NCBI GenBank assembly: GCA_002423155.1
Contig: DIUV01000052.1
Coordinates: 1-30,059, forward strand
Direction: 5' to 3'
DNA: 30,059 nt
DNA from: Alphaproteobacteria bacterium UBA6149
GTDB taxonomy: Bacteria; Pseudomonadota; Alphaproteobacteria; Rickettsiales; UBA998
The notes below the pieces were generated by a model that ran no database searches, had not been told where the DNA came from, and was given only the letters and a program-made list of their open reading frames with translations. Position 1 is the stretch's first letter. Each line of letters opens with the position of its first letter. This document shows positions 1 to 6,484 of this stretch, piece after piece. The position numbers and the translations under genes are program-made.

Positions 1-41
1 GGGATCTCGGGACACAAAAAAGACCGAATTCGTTGCCCAAG

Positions 42-62
42 ATCCCCGCACAAGGCGGGGAT
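42..62. repeat. Small GC hairpin of a dispersed repeat family
   Basis: Perfect 8-bp arms (ATCCCCGC and GCGGGGAT) enclose a 5-base loop, followed by ATGACAAC and a GAGA-containing tail. The right half matches the palindrome at 18789-18821 (AAGGCG..ATGACAAC.GAGA), so this is one member of an intergenic repeat family present at least twice here. The rest of 1-195 shows no gene, only the upstream region of the first coding sequence. Confidence 0.6.
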
Positions 63-195
63 GACAACTGAGAGCACGGAGAAACCATCATTATTCAATA
101 TATTGTAGCCTCATTAACCTTACTGTCGTGTAGAGTAAATATCGTCACAAAACCTTAACTATAACATGATACACTCCAGATAATGGAGGCAATAT

Positions 196-1404
196 ATGTT
201 AATAGATAGAGAAAAACCAAGAACCTATGTGTTAGTAGGATCAGAAAGCGAAACGGAGCTTGGGGCTTTGTCTGCGCGTGATGACGTGGAAATTATAAAA
301 TTTAAAGAAAGGCAGAGCTTAGAAAAAGCTATATCAGAAGCTAATATAACTACGCCAGCTAATATTATTTTAATTGCACATGGAAATCCTAATGGAAGCT
401 TTATGTGGAATTATGGAGAATATAAAACTTATGCACAATTATTCGACTCCTTGCCCGATAATGGCATATCTTCTATAACTATTGGCACTTGCTATGGTGG
501 ATCTGCCAATGCTCCAGAAATATTGCAGCATGCCCCTGTAGGAGCAATTGTTCAATCTTTTGTTGGCGCTGAAAATGTTGGACTAGAAACATCTACAGCA
601 CAATTTCTAAGAGAATCCAAGGGGCTTACTAATCCTTCGGATTTGTTAATCGAAGCTTTGGATAATTTTGATTACCAAGAATATAAAAAAATCGAAGCAG
701 CCTCTGCTAGCCTAACCTTCAATGAAGACCGTAACGCAGATAAGGCTCTGCCGCATATATTGGGAATTGGAGGAAATCCGCCAATTTTGTTGGACATGAA
801 CGAAGAAGTTGGCAAATTAGCAATTGCCTTGCAATCCAACAGTGGTTTAGATGAACAATCTTGGCAAAATGCAATAAAAAGAATCCAAGATAAATTCGAC
901 ACAACAAGCGAGCGAATTAATCTAATGCAACAAGACACCAAAATATTCGGTCTTGGCGCAGATAAAGAGCAAGAGTTAGATAATAATATAATAAAAGTTG
1001 CCGAAAAGATGCGTCGTGGGGAAATGCCCACAAATATAGAAGAAAAACGTATAGCCTATGCCATAACCGCCGCATATATGGACAATTCTGGAGGATTATC
1101 TTATTTACAAAGTAAAGCAATTGATGGCTCTTGGCTGCAAAACAAAGATATTTATGCAGAAACACTGAAAGATTTAGAAAAATCTGGTTGGACTAAAGGA
1201 ATTGATGGCACGGATCAGCTTGGGAAAAACGCTCACATAGATTTCACTGACATTCAAGCAGTTTTTAGAAAGATGAATATAAAAACCAGTGAAGCAGACT
1301 TAAACAATGACGATACTCTGGATGGTTGTGAAATTGCTCACTCTTTGAACGATGCCGCAAAAAAAGGAGCGAATCCAATCACCAAATTATTTCTTGGCAG
1401 ATAA
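196..1404 (+). CDS. Caspase-like cysteine peptidase-type protein with C-terminal EF-hand loop
   Basis: 402 aa; the start is supported by GGAGG six bases before ATG. Family not firmly identified. Seen: a hydrophobic strand ending in His (NIILIAHGNPNG, His62) and a second strand ending in Cys (SITIGTCYGG, Cys99). This is the His...Cys spacing and strand-end placement of caspase/clostripain-fold (clan CD) peptidases. Near the C-terminus, residues 368-379 (DLNNDDTLDGCE) fit a canonical EF-hand Ca2+ loop, with acidic or Asn residues at positions 1, 3, 5 and 9 and Glu at 12. No signal peptide or membrane segment. The middle (about 160-340) is helical and unfamiliar. Inference: a calcium-responsive protease or secreted effector. 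It could instead be an inactive homologue. It converges on an unknown gene 6 bases away. Confidence 0.6.
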   Translation: MLIDREKPRTYVLVGSESETELGALSARDDVEIIKFKERQSLEKAISEANITTPANIILIAHGNPNGSFMWNYGEYKTYAQLFDSLPDNGISSITIGTCYGGSANAPEILQHAPVGAIVQSFVGAENVGLETSTAQFLRESKGLTNPSDLLIEALDNFDYQEYKKIEAASASLTFNEDRNADKALPHILGIGGNPPILLDMNEEVGKLAIALQSNSGLDEQSWQNAIKRIQDKFDTTSERINLMQQDTKIFGLGADKEQELDNNIIKVAEKMRRGEMPTNIEEKRIAYAITAAYMDNSGGLSYLQSKAIDGSWLQNKDIYAETLKDLEKSGWTKGIDGTDQLGKNAHIDFTDIQAVFRKMNIKTSEADLNNDDTLDGCEIAHSLNDAAKKGANPITKLFLGR

Positions 1405-1415
1405 TAATTATTATC
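1400..1415. other. Perfect 16-bp palindrome holding two convergent stop codons
   Basis: GATAATAATTATTATC is a perfect palindrome. The plus-strand stop TAA (1402-1404) and the minus-strand stop (complement of 1411-1413) both lie in it, leaving only 6 bases between the genes. It has no GC stem, so it would be a poor intrinsic terminator. It may simply reflect AT-rich ends of two convergent genes. Confidence 0.5.
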
Positions 1416-2250
1416 TTAGTAAATCTGGTCGTGATTTTGTAACCACGCTATAATATGCTGACTGTAAATAAGTTGACGCTTCATCGCTCCATGACCCCCC
1501 TATTTCTTTTGCCAATTCTTTTTTTACTTCTTCCTTTATTTTATCTGAAAAGTTATCACTTATACTAGGACTTAGTATATTTACCCCATCGGGAGTATCA
1601 AAACTTGAATCTGATAAGAAATGTACAAGTCTGTTTTTTATAGTAGTTGGATAATTTAGGTCGCCAGATGTAAAAATAGTGGCTGTACTTTTCCCACTTG
1701 CAGCAATTTCTTCATCAACATCATCTTTATTTTTAAAATGACCAAATCCTAATATTTGAACAGTCTTTCCCTCCAGATTTGCAACAAACTCCCCATGTTT
1801 TTTATTGCTTTCTGCATCAATTTTCACCCGCATTCCCTTTACAGATATACCCAGTTTTTTTGCATCTACAAGCATAGCAACTAACGCTTTAGCATAAGCA
1901 TCACGATCTTTTCGTTCTTCCATTTGACCTGGAACCACAAAAACATCAGCACCGGCAACCATTTCTTCTATTACTTTATTATATTTTTCTTTTTCTTCCT
2001 TATCAGTAGGGGGTAATTCAGAAAATTTCGACAAAGCTTTGTCGAATATCTGTAAATATACGGGTAAATCTCCAGTTCCTTCTATGAGCAAATTTTTTAC
2101 GTTTGCAGAATGCAAAAAATTCATATTATCAAATATCTGGATTATATGATCAGCGCTGGTATGGTTCGCATCAGCAAAGTTTGTTACATCATTTTTTTGA
2201 ATTGTATTCTTTATGTAGTCAGAAAAATCATTCCCTGTATTTTTATCCAT
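1411..2250 (-). CDS. Hypothetical protein of unknown function
   Basis: I do not recognise this family. The reading frame is open back to 2274 (TTG) and 2271 (ATG), but only the ATG at 2250 has a plausible ribosome site (AGGTG, six bases upstream), giving 279 aa. It is soluble, Lys/Asp-rich and lacks a signal peptide. Two strand-like segments stand out: NLLIEGTGDLP in the N-terminal third and TVQILGFGHF in the middle. An acid-containing first strand and a later G-x-x-H strand recall the TraB/ChaN type of fold, but the similarity is too weak to name a function. AT-rich codon use and convergence with the caspase-like gene suggest both are accessory genes. Confidence 0.6.
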   Translation of the reverse strand: MDKNTGNDFSDYIKNTIQKNDVTNFADANHTSADHIIQIFDNMNFLHSANVKNLLIEGTGDLPVYLQIFDKALSKFSELPPTDKEEKEKYNKVIEEMVAGADVFVVPGQMEERKDRDAYAKALVAMLVDAKKLGISVKGMRVKIDAESNKKHGEFVANLEGKTVQILGFGHFKNKDDVDEEIAASGKSTATIFTSGDLNYPTTIKNRLVHFLSDSSFDTPDGVNILSPSISDNFSDKIKEEVKKELAKEIGGSWSDEASTYLQSAYYSVVTKSRPDLLR

Positions 2251-2430
2251 AAAAGCACCTGTTTTGTTCATCAAATAAATAACATCGCTCTAGGTAGTGA
2301 AGAAGAAATCCCCTACGAGATTAAATTGCAGTATAGCAGCCAATTAGTTAATTTTTGATTAGCCAATTAGCTGCTTCTCTCCGCGCAGGTGTCTAGCTTA
2401 ATTATTTTGCCTTACTATTTTGGTTCACCC

Positions 2431-2459
2431 TTGACTAACGTACAGTTTAACCTTAACAT
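2431..2459 (+). promoter_or_regulatory. Predicted sigma-70 promoter for carA operon
   Basis: TTGACT (2431-2436), 17-bp spacer, TAACAT (2454-2459). Transcription would start near 2466, leaving a leader of about 93 bases before carA at 2559. The gap 2251-2558 otherwise holds no gene I can support. The leader is AT-rich with one GC-rich patch (about 2470-2500), and carA has only a weak AGG very close to its ATG. Confidence 0.5.
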
Positions 2460-2558
2460 CCCGTCAATTTGGCTGGTGGTGGCGCTTTGCTGCCCCTGCT
2501 TAAAAAATTAAAAGTATTAAAAAGTAAAAAATATATTTCGCAATTTTTGTTTTAGGTT

Positions 2559-3818
2559 ATGGATCATCAGAGATATTTAGGTAGCAAGCCCAATGCGCTG
2601 CTATTATTGGCAGACGGCAAGGTTTTTTCAGGTTTTGGCATTGGTGCTTTTGGGCAGACTATCGGGGAAATTTGTTTTAATACGGGAATGACCGGTTATC
2701 AGGAAGTTTTGACTGATCCTTCTTATGCAGGGCAAATAATTACTTTTACTTTTCCGCATATTGGCAATGTGGGCACAAACGAGCAAGATATTGAATCTAT
2801 TGTGCCGGCAGCAAGGGGCTTGGTTTTGCGGGAGAAAATTACTCCTGCATCAAATTTCCGCGACCAAGAAAATCTGGATGTTTGGCTAAAAAGAAACAAT
2901 ATCACCGGCATTTGCGGCATCGACACCCGCGCGCTTACGCGTTATATCCGCGAAAATGGCGCACAAAACGCGCTGATTTTTTATGCAGAAAACGGTAATA
3001 TCCCCAATGTAGATGAGTTACGCGAACGCCTAGTACAATTTCCCTCGCTTGATGGTTTAGAACTAGCGCAAACCGTGATGACTGCCGAAAAATATGCTTG
3101 GGAAGATGACTTCTCTCTCTCCCCCCTATTCTTAGAAAAAATGGGGGAGAGGGTCGGGGTGAGGGAAGCCGCACCAAATAATGAGCTAATCGCTGTGGGG
3201 ACACTTCCCTCACCCCAACCCTCTCCCAGAGGGAGAGGGAGTTTCCACGTAGTCGCCCTCGATTTTGGCGCCAAACTAAACATCCTCCGCTCACTAACCA
3301 GCGTCGGCGGAAAAGTAACTGTTTTACCGGGAAATAGCTCGGCAGAAGAAATCCTCGCGGAAAATCCTGATGGAATTTTTCTCTCCAACGGCCCCGGTGA
3401 CCCAGCGGCTACGGGGAAATATGCATTACCAGTATTAAAAAAACTAATCGAAAAAAACCTCCCCATTTTCGGCATCTGTTTAGGACACCAGCTCCTCGCC
3501 CTTGCTTGTGGCGCTAAAACTATAAAAATGCACCAAGGGCATCGCGGCGCCAACCACCCTGTGAAAAATTTAAAAACTGGGCAAGTAGAAATCACCAGCC
3601 AAAATCACGGCTTCGTGGTGGATTTTGACTCACTGCCAGCTGACATCGAAGCAACACATATATCCTTATTCGACAACAGCATAGAAGGCTTCCGTCACAA
3701 AACCAAGCCGCTATTCGCCGTACAATACCACCCCGAATCCTCCCCCGGCCCCCATGATAGCCGCTATTTGTTTGATGATTTTGTGAAGATGATGAAAAAT
3801 CATGACACTAGAAAATAA
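2559..3818 (+). CDS. carA: Carbamoyl-phosphate synthase small subunit (glutaminase)
   Basis: Hydrolyses glutamine and channels ammonia to CarB for carbamoyl phosphate, feeding pyrimidine and arginine synthesis in the cytosol. Seen: N-terminal CPSase_sm_chain domain (GEICFNTGMTGYQE; GICGIDTRALTR), then a class I glutamine amidotransferase domain with nucleophile Cys307 (FGICLGHQ) and His391/Glu393 (QYHPES). At 419 aa it is about 38 residues longer than E. coli CarA, and the Cys lies 38 positions later (E. coli Cys269). The excess is a palindromic repeat translated in frame between the two domains, about residues 185-230, containing ERVGVRE and LPSPQPSPRGRG. The last 17 bases overlap the following fic gene. 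Identity is certain; whether the insert affects activity is unknown. Confidence 0.97.
   Translation: MDHQRYLGSKPNALLLLADGKVFSGFGIGAFGQTIGEICFNTGMTGYQEVLTDPSYAGQIITFTFPHIGNVGTNEQDIESIVPAARGLVLREKITPASNFRDQENLDVWLKRNNITGICGIDTRALTRYIRENGAQNALIFYAENGNIPNVDELRERLVQFPSLDGLELAQTVMTAEKYAWEDDFSLSPLFLEKMGERVGVREAAPNNELIAVGTLPSPQPSPRGRGSFHVVALDFGAKLNILRSLTSVGGKVTVLPGNSSAEEILAENPDGIFLSNGPGDPAATGKYALPVLKKLIEKNLPIFGICLGHQLLALACGAKTIKMHQGHRGANHPVKNLKTGQVEITSQNHGFVVDFDSLPADIEATHISLFDNSIEGFRHKTKPLFAVQYHPESSPGPHDSRYLFDDFVKMMKNHDTRK
3112..3246. repeat. Palindromic repeat element inserted in frame within carA
   Basis: The core is a 24-bp inverted repeat with one mismatch (3145-3168 and 3204-3227; arms begin GGGAGAGGGTCGGGGTGAGG) around a 35-base spacer. 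Outside it each flank can form its own hairpin (CTCTCCC..GGGAGAG types). The segment sits at the linker between the two CarA domains and keeps the frame open. The same CCCTC/GGGGTGAGGG vocabulary recurs at 6308-6423. Exact boundaries are uncertain; no target duplication was evident. Confidence 0.8.
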
Positions 3819-4407
3819 ACTAAACATCACCAACCAAGTTGAGCTCGCCCGGGCAGAGGAGAAAATAAGCAAACAAAAAGCTAAACAGCTTTTTGATACG
3901 GGAGCAATCAACAATATTGGGGTGGGAAATTTTGCGGCACTGGCAGAGATTCATAAAATCCTGTTTGAAGATATTTATGAATTTGCAGGAAAAATTCGTG
4001 AGGAGAATATATCTAAGGGTAATTTTCGCTTCGCACCAATAATGTATTTAAAAGCATCATTGGAACATATAGACGCCATGGCGCAGGGCAATTTCGATGA
4101 AATAATTGAAAAATACGTCGAAATGAACATCGCCCATCCTTTTAGAGAAGGCAACGGACGCGCAACGCGCATCTGGCTAGATATAATGCTCAAAGCCAAC
4201 ATCCAAAAAGTGATAGATTGGAATCTGGTAGAAAAACAAGAATATCTATCCGCCATGCAACGCAGCGTGGTGAAAGACGTGGAAATAAAACATCTCCTCC
4301 AAGCGGCGCTGACGAATAAGATAAACGACCGCGAAATCTTCATGAAAGGCATTGATGTTAGCTATTATTATGAGGGTTATAGTGAGTTTAAGGCGGAGGA
4401 TTTGTAA
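3802..4407 (+). CDS. Class III Fic domain protein (AMP transferase)
   Basis: Fic enzymes transfer AMP from ATP to hydroxyl groups of target proteins. Seen: the complete active-site motif HPFREGNGRATR (residues 112-123, catalytic His112) and, near the C-terminus, SYYYEG (187-192), which matches the S-x-x-x-E-G inhibitory motif that class III Fic proteins such as Neisseria NmFic carry on a C-terminal helix. The length (201 aa) also fits that class. It should therefore be autoinhibited by Glu191, without a separate Fic antitoxin. The start overlaps the end of carA by 17 bases and the stop directly abuts the next ATG, so translation is probably coupled to carA. The target cannot be inferred from sequence. 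Confidence 0.9.
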   Translation: MTLENKLNITNQVELARAEEKISKQKAKQLFDTGAINNIGVGNFAALAEIHKILFEDIYEFAGKIREENISKGNFRFAPIMYLKASLEHIDAMAQGNFDEIIEKYVEMNIAHPFREGNGRATRIWLDIMLKANIQKVIDWNLVEKQEYLSAMQRSVVKDVEIKHLLQAALTNKINDREIFMKGIDVSYYYEGYSEFKAEDL

Positions 4408-4689
4408 ATGAATTATCAATTTATAGAACAAATAAAAAACTGCCCCCAAGTGGAAGCAATTTATTTGTTTGGTTCTCGCGCTCGTGGTGATGAACAAGCA
4501 AAGTCCGACATTGATTTAGCTATTTTATGCCCTCATGCCAGCGAGCGTGACTGGTTGAATATTGTTGATATTGTTGATAAAGCGGATACTTTACTAAAAA
4601 TAGATTGTATTCGTTTAGACAATCTCCCCAACGAACAACTAAAAGCGGAAATAGAGCGCGATAAGGTGGTGTTATATGAACAAAAATAA
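4408..4689 (+). CDS. MNT-type nucleotidyltransferase (antitoxin of HEPN/MNT pair)
   Basis: Minimal nucleotidyltransferase of 93 aa. Seen: the GSRARGD loop (Gly22-Ser23), the DxD pair Asp34/Asp36 (SDIDLAI) and a third acidic residue in KIDCIRLD (Asp66), the full catalytic set of the family. In studied MntA-HepT pairs the MNT protein adenylylates a tyrosine next to the HEPN ribonuclease active site and so silences it. It starts the base after the fic stop and overlaps the HEPN gene by 14 bases, the normal arrangement of such pairs. Role as antitoxin is inferred from family and neighbour. Confidence 0.88.
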   Translation: MNYQFIEQIKNCPQVEAIYLFGSRARGDEQAKSDIDLAILCPHASERDWLNIVDIVDKADTLLKIDCIRLDNLPNEQLKAEIERDKVVLYEQK

Positions 4690-5074
4690 AATCACCAATC
4701 TCGAAAAATTCGCCCTTTCCGTGGCACAATTAAAATTTGCGGTTAATGTTCCTGATTCTTCCCCCTTATATTTAGAAGGGACTATCCAATGTTTTGAAGT
4801 ATGCTTCGAAATGGCAAGAAAAGCCATGAAAGATGTTTTGTGGAAAATAAAGGGTGTTAACGTTAGACACACCAAATCAATTTTTCAAGAAGCCTTCATC
4901 GCAAATTGGATCGAAAACGAAACCATCTGGCTATCCATGCTGGATGACCGCAACAATACATCACACACTTACAACAAAGATTTAGCCAAAATGATTTATG
5001 AACATATTCATGACCATTATTTTGCCGAGTTGCAACGGATGTTGGATGTTTTGAATTTGGAAATGGTGAAGTAA
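4676..5074 (+). CDS. HEPN-domain protein, HI0074-like (nucleotidyltransferase partner / putative toxin)
   Basis: 132-aa, all-helical protein resembling the HI0074 nucleotidyltransferase substrate-binding family (HEPN fold). Seen: DDRNNTSHTY, i.e. R92-x4-H97-x-Y99, the R-x4-6-H ribonuclease motif with the following Tyr that MNT partners modify in HepT systems. By family it would cleave RNA unless adenylylated by the upstream MNT protein. The stop TAA shares its A with the ATG of the SIR2-like gene (TAATG), so expression of the two is tightly coupled. Some HI0074-type proteins are known only as binding partners, so toxicity is a hypothesis. Confidence 0.85.
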   Translation: MNKNKITNLEKFALSVAQLKFAVNVPDSSPLYLEGTIQCFEVCFEMARKAMKDVLWKIKGVNVRHTKSIFQEAFIANWIENETIWLSMLDDRNNTSHTYNKDLAKMIYEHIHDHYFAELQRMLDVLNLEMVK

Positions 5075-6273
5075 TGTTTGAGAAAGAAACGGTTTTTATT
5101 CTAGGCGCTGGGGCAAGCTGGCATTATGGCTACCCTACGGGGGAAGAGTTGGTTAAGAAAGTTATTGAGGCAACAAACTTCATAGAAAAGCATCTAAATC
5201 AAAAACGCAGGTCGGCATTTTATGGAGATTTTACCCCAGATTTTATAGCAAAAGCATTTCCAAATACACAAAATGATATTGTAGAATCTACAAAATCTTT
5301 ATTAGATGTTTGTGAAAATATAAGAAACAAACTAATAATAATAAACCCTCCTGTTATTGATTATTTTTTGAGAGATAACCCAGCGTTACAAATGATTGGA
5401 AAATTTCTAATTGCAATGGTCATTAAAGATTGTGAATACAAATCATTGAAAGAAGGCAATATAAACAAACCAACAGATGATAGAAAAAAAGCCAATGATC
5501 ATTGGCTTCGCTTTATTATATATCAGCTTCTTGCTCCTAGGCACAACAATCCCTTAGATACAGAAAACATTGGTCATCATCTATGCGAGAATAAAGTGTC
5601 TTTTATAACTTTTAACTATGACACCTCGTTAGAGTACAAAATTTATCAGTCATTATCAAACACTGAAGTTATTAACAGTGACATATGTAATGGTTTTATA
5701 AACGAAGATAGATTTATTCATATATATGGAAAAGTGAATTCTAACGATAGATCAACAATAGAATCAACGAATACTGTTTCAACATACAATCTTTGGGAAC
5801 AGTTTAATAAAGATAGCTGGTCCGAAGGCACTAGCAATAAAATGAGAACAAACAAGGTATTTCTAGATTATTGCTATGACTTAGCAACCACTAAAGATAA
5901 AAACAAAGGTATAAAAACCATAGGTGGAATTAATGGTGAGAAACATGATAATGAAGTGGCAATAAATAACGCCAAAAGAAAAATAGAGGCTGCTAAAACT
6001 GTATATATATTAGGTTATGGATTTGACAAACAAAACAACGAGTTATTAGAATTAGGGGGGTTGTTAAATTACACAAAAGAAAAACGAATACTGTTTACCA
6101 ATTTTGGCAATCATGAGCGCATAAATAAAAAAGCAGGTAAGTTATTTTTTGATGATTACAATGCTTTTTCAGGAAATAAACTTGTTAAAACACATGAAGA
6201 TGAAGACTACTACTACGAAAAAAGCATAAAAAACGTATATGACGCTTTCGCTTATGATTTTGACGCTATATAA
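5074..6273 (+). CDS. SIR2-like domain protein (possible NAD-consuming defence enzyme)
   Basis: 399 aa. Seen: an N-terminal Rossmann-type strand and loop FILGAGAS..YGYPTGEEL (residues 8-25), then FITFNYDTSLE (Asn181, Asp183), then FIHIYGKV (His216), then a late Rossmann-like strand VYILGYGFD. This motif order marks SIR2_2-type proteins, many of which act as NADases in anti-phage systems. The central part is Asn/Lys-rich and no transmembrane segment is present. The gene is clearly AT-richer than carA and carB around it, consistent with acquisition by transfer. It overlaps the HEPN gene by one base, and nothing suggests a separate promoter. Defence function is inferred from family and cassette context only. 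Confidence 0.85.
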   Translation: MFEKETVFILGAGASWHYGYPTGEELVKKVIEATNFIEKHLNQKRRSAFYGDFTPDFIAKAFPNTQNDIVESTKSLLDVCENIRNKLIIINPPVIDYFLRDNPALQMIGKFLIAMVIKDCEYKSLKEGNINKPTDDRKKANDHWLRFIIYQLLAPRHNNPLDTENIGHHLCENKVSFITFNYDTSLEYKIYQSLSNTEVINSDICNGFINEDRFIHIYGKVNSNDRSTIESTNTVSTYNLWEQFNKDSWSEGTSNKMRTNKVFLDYCYDLATTKDKNKGIKTIGGINGEKHDNEVAINNAKRKIEAAKTVYILGYGFDKQNNELLELGGLLNYTKEKRILFTNFGNHERINKKAGKLFFDDYNAFSGNKLVKTHEDEDYYYEKSIKNVYDAFAYDFDAI

Positions 6274-6307
6274 AAGTTATTATGAAAAAACCAAAAATTG
6301 GCGCGGA

Positions 6308-6423
6308 CGAACTCCCTCCCCCCTTGCGGGGGAGGGTTGGGGTGGGGGGTGAAGCTTGCTGAATACTCACAGCTTGGCTCACCCCTCCCCCTAGCCCCCT
6401 CCCGCAGGGGGAGGGGGAACTCG
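6308..6423. repeat. GC-rich palindromic repeat between SIR2-like gene and carB
   Basis: An imperfect inverted repeat runs from CGAACTCCCTCC to the complementary GGAGGGGGAACTCG. Each arm contains its own hairpin (CTCCC..TTGCGGGGGAG and CTCCCGCAGGGGGAG). It uses the same sequence vocabulary as the element inside carA. In the mRNA it would form a strong structure in the 211-base gap before carB, so it could attenuate or stabilise transcript between the cassette and carB. Confidence 0.85.
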
Positions 6424-6484
6424 CCACCTTTATGTTGGCAACGACCTGAATTTATTAAAAACACAATCTAAAAGAAAACAAAAA

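Noticed and set aside
2460..2558. Riboswitch or pyrimidine attenuator in the carA leader
   Set aside because: No terminator/antiterminator pair or known aptamer pattern could be recognised in the leader.
2981..3595. 204-aa minus-strand frame in carA
   Set aside because: Antisense to the glutaminase domain and palindrome; carA is unambiguous.
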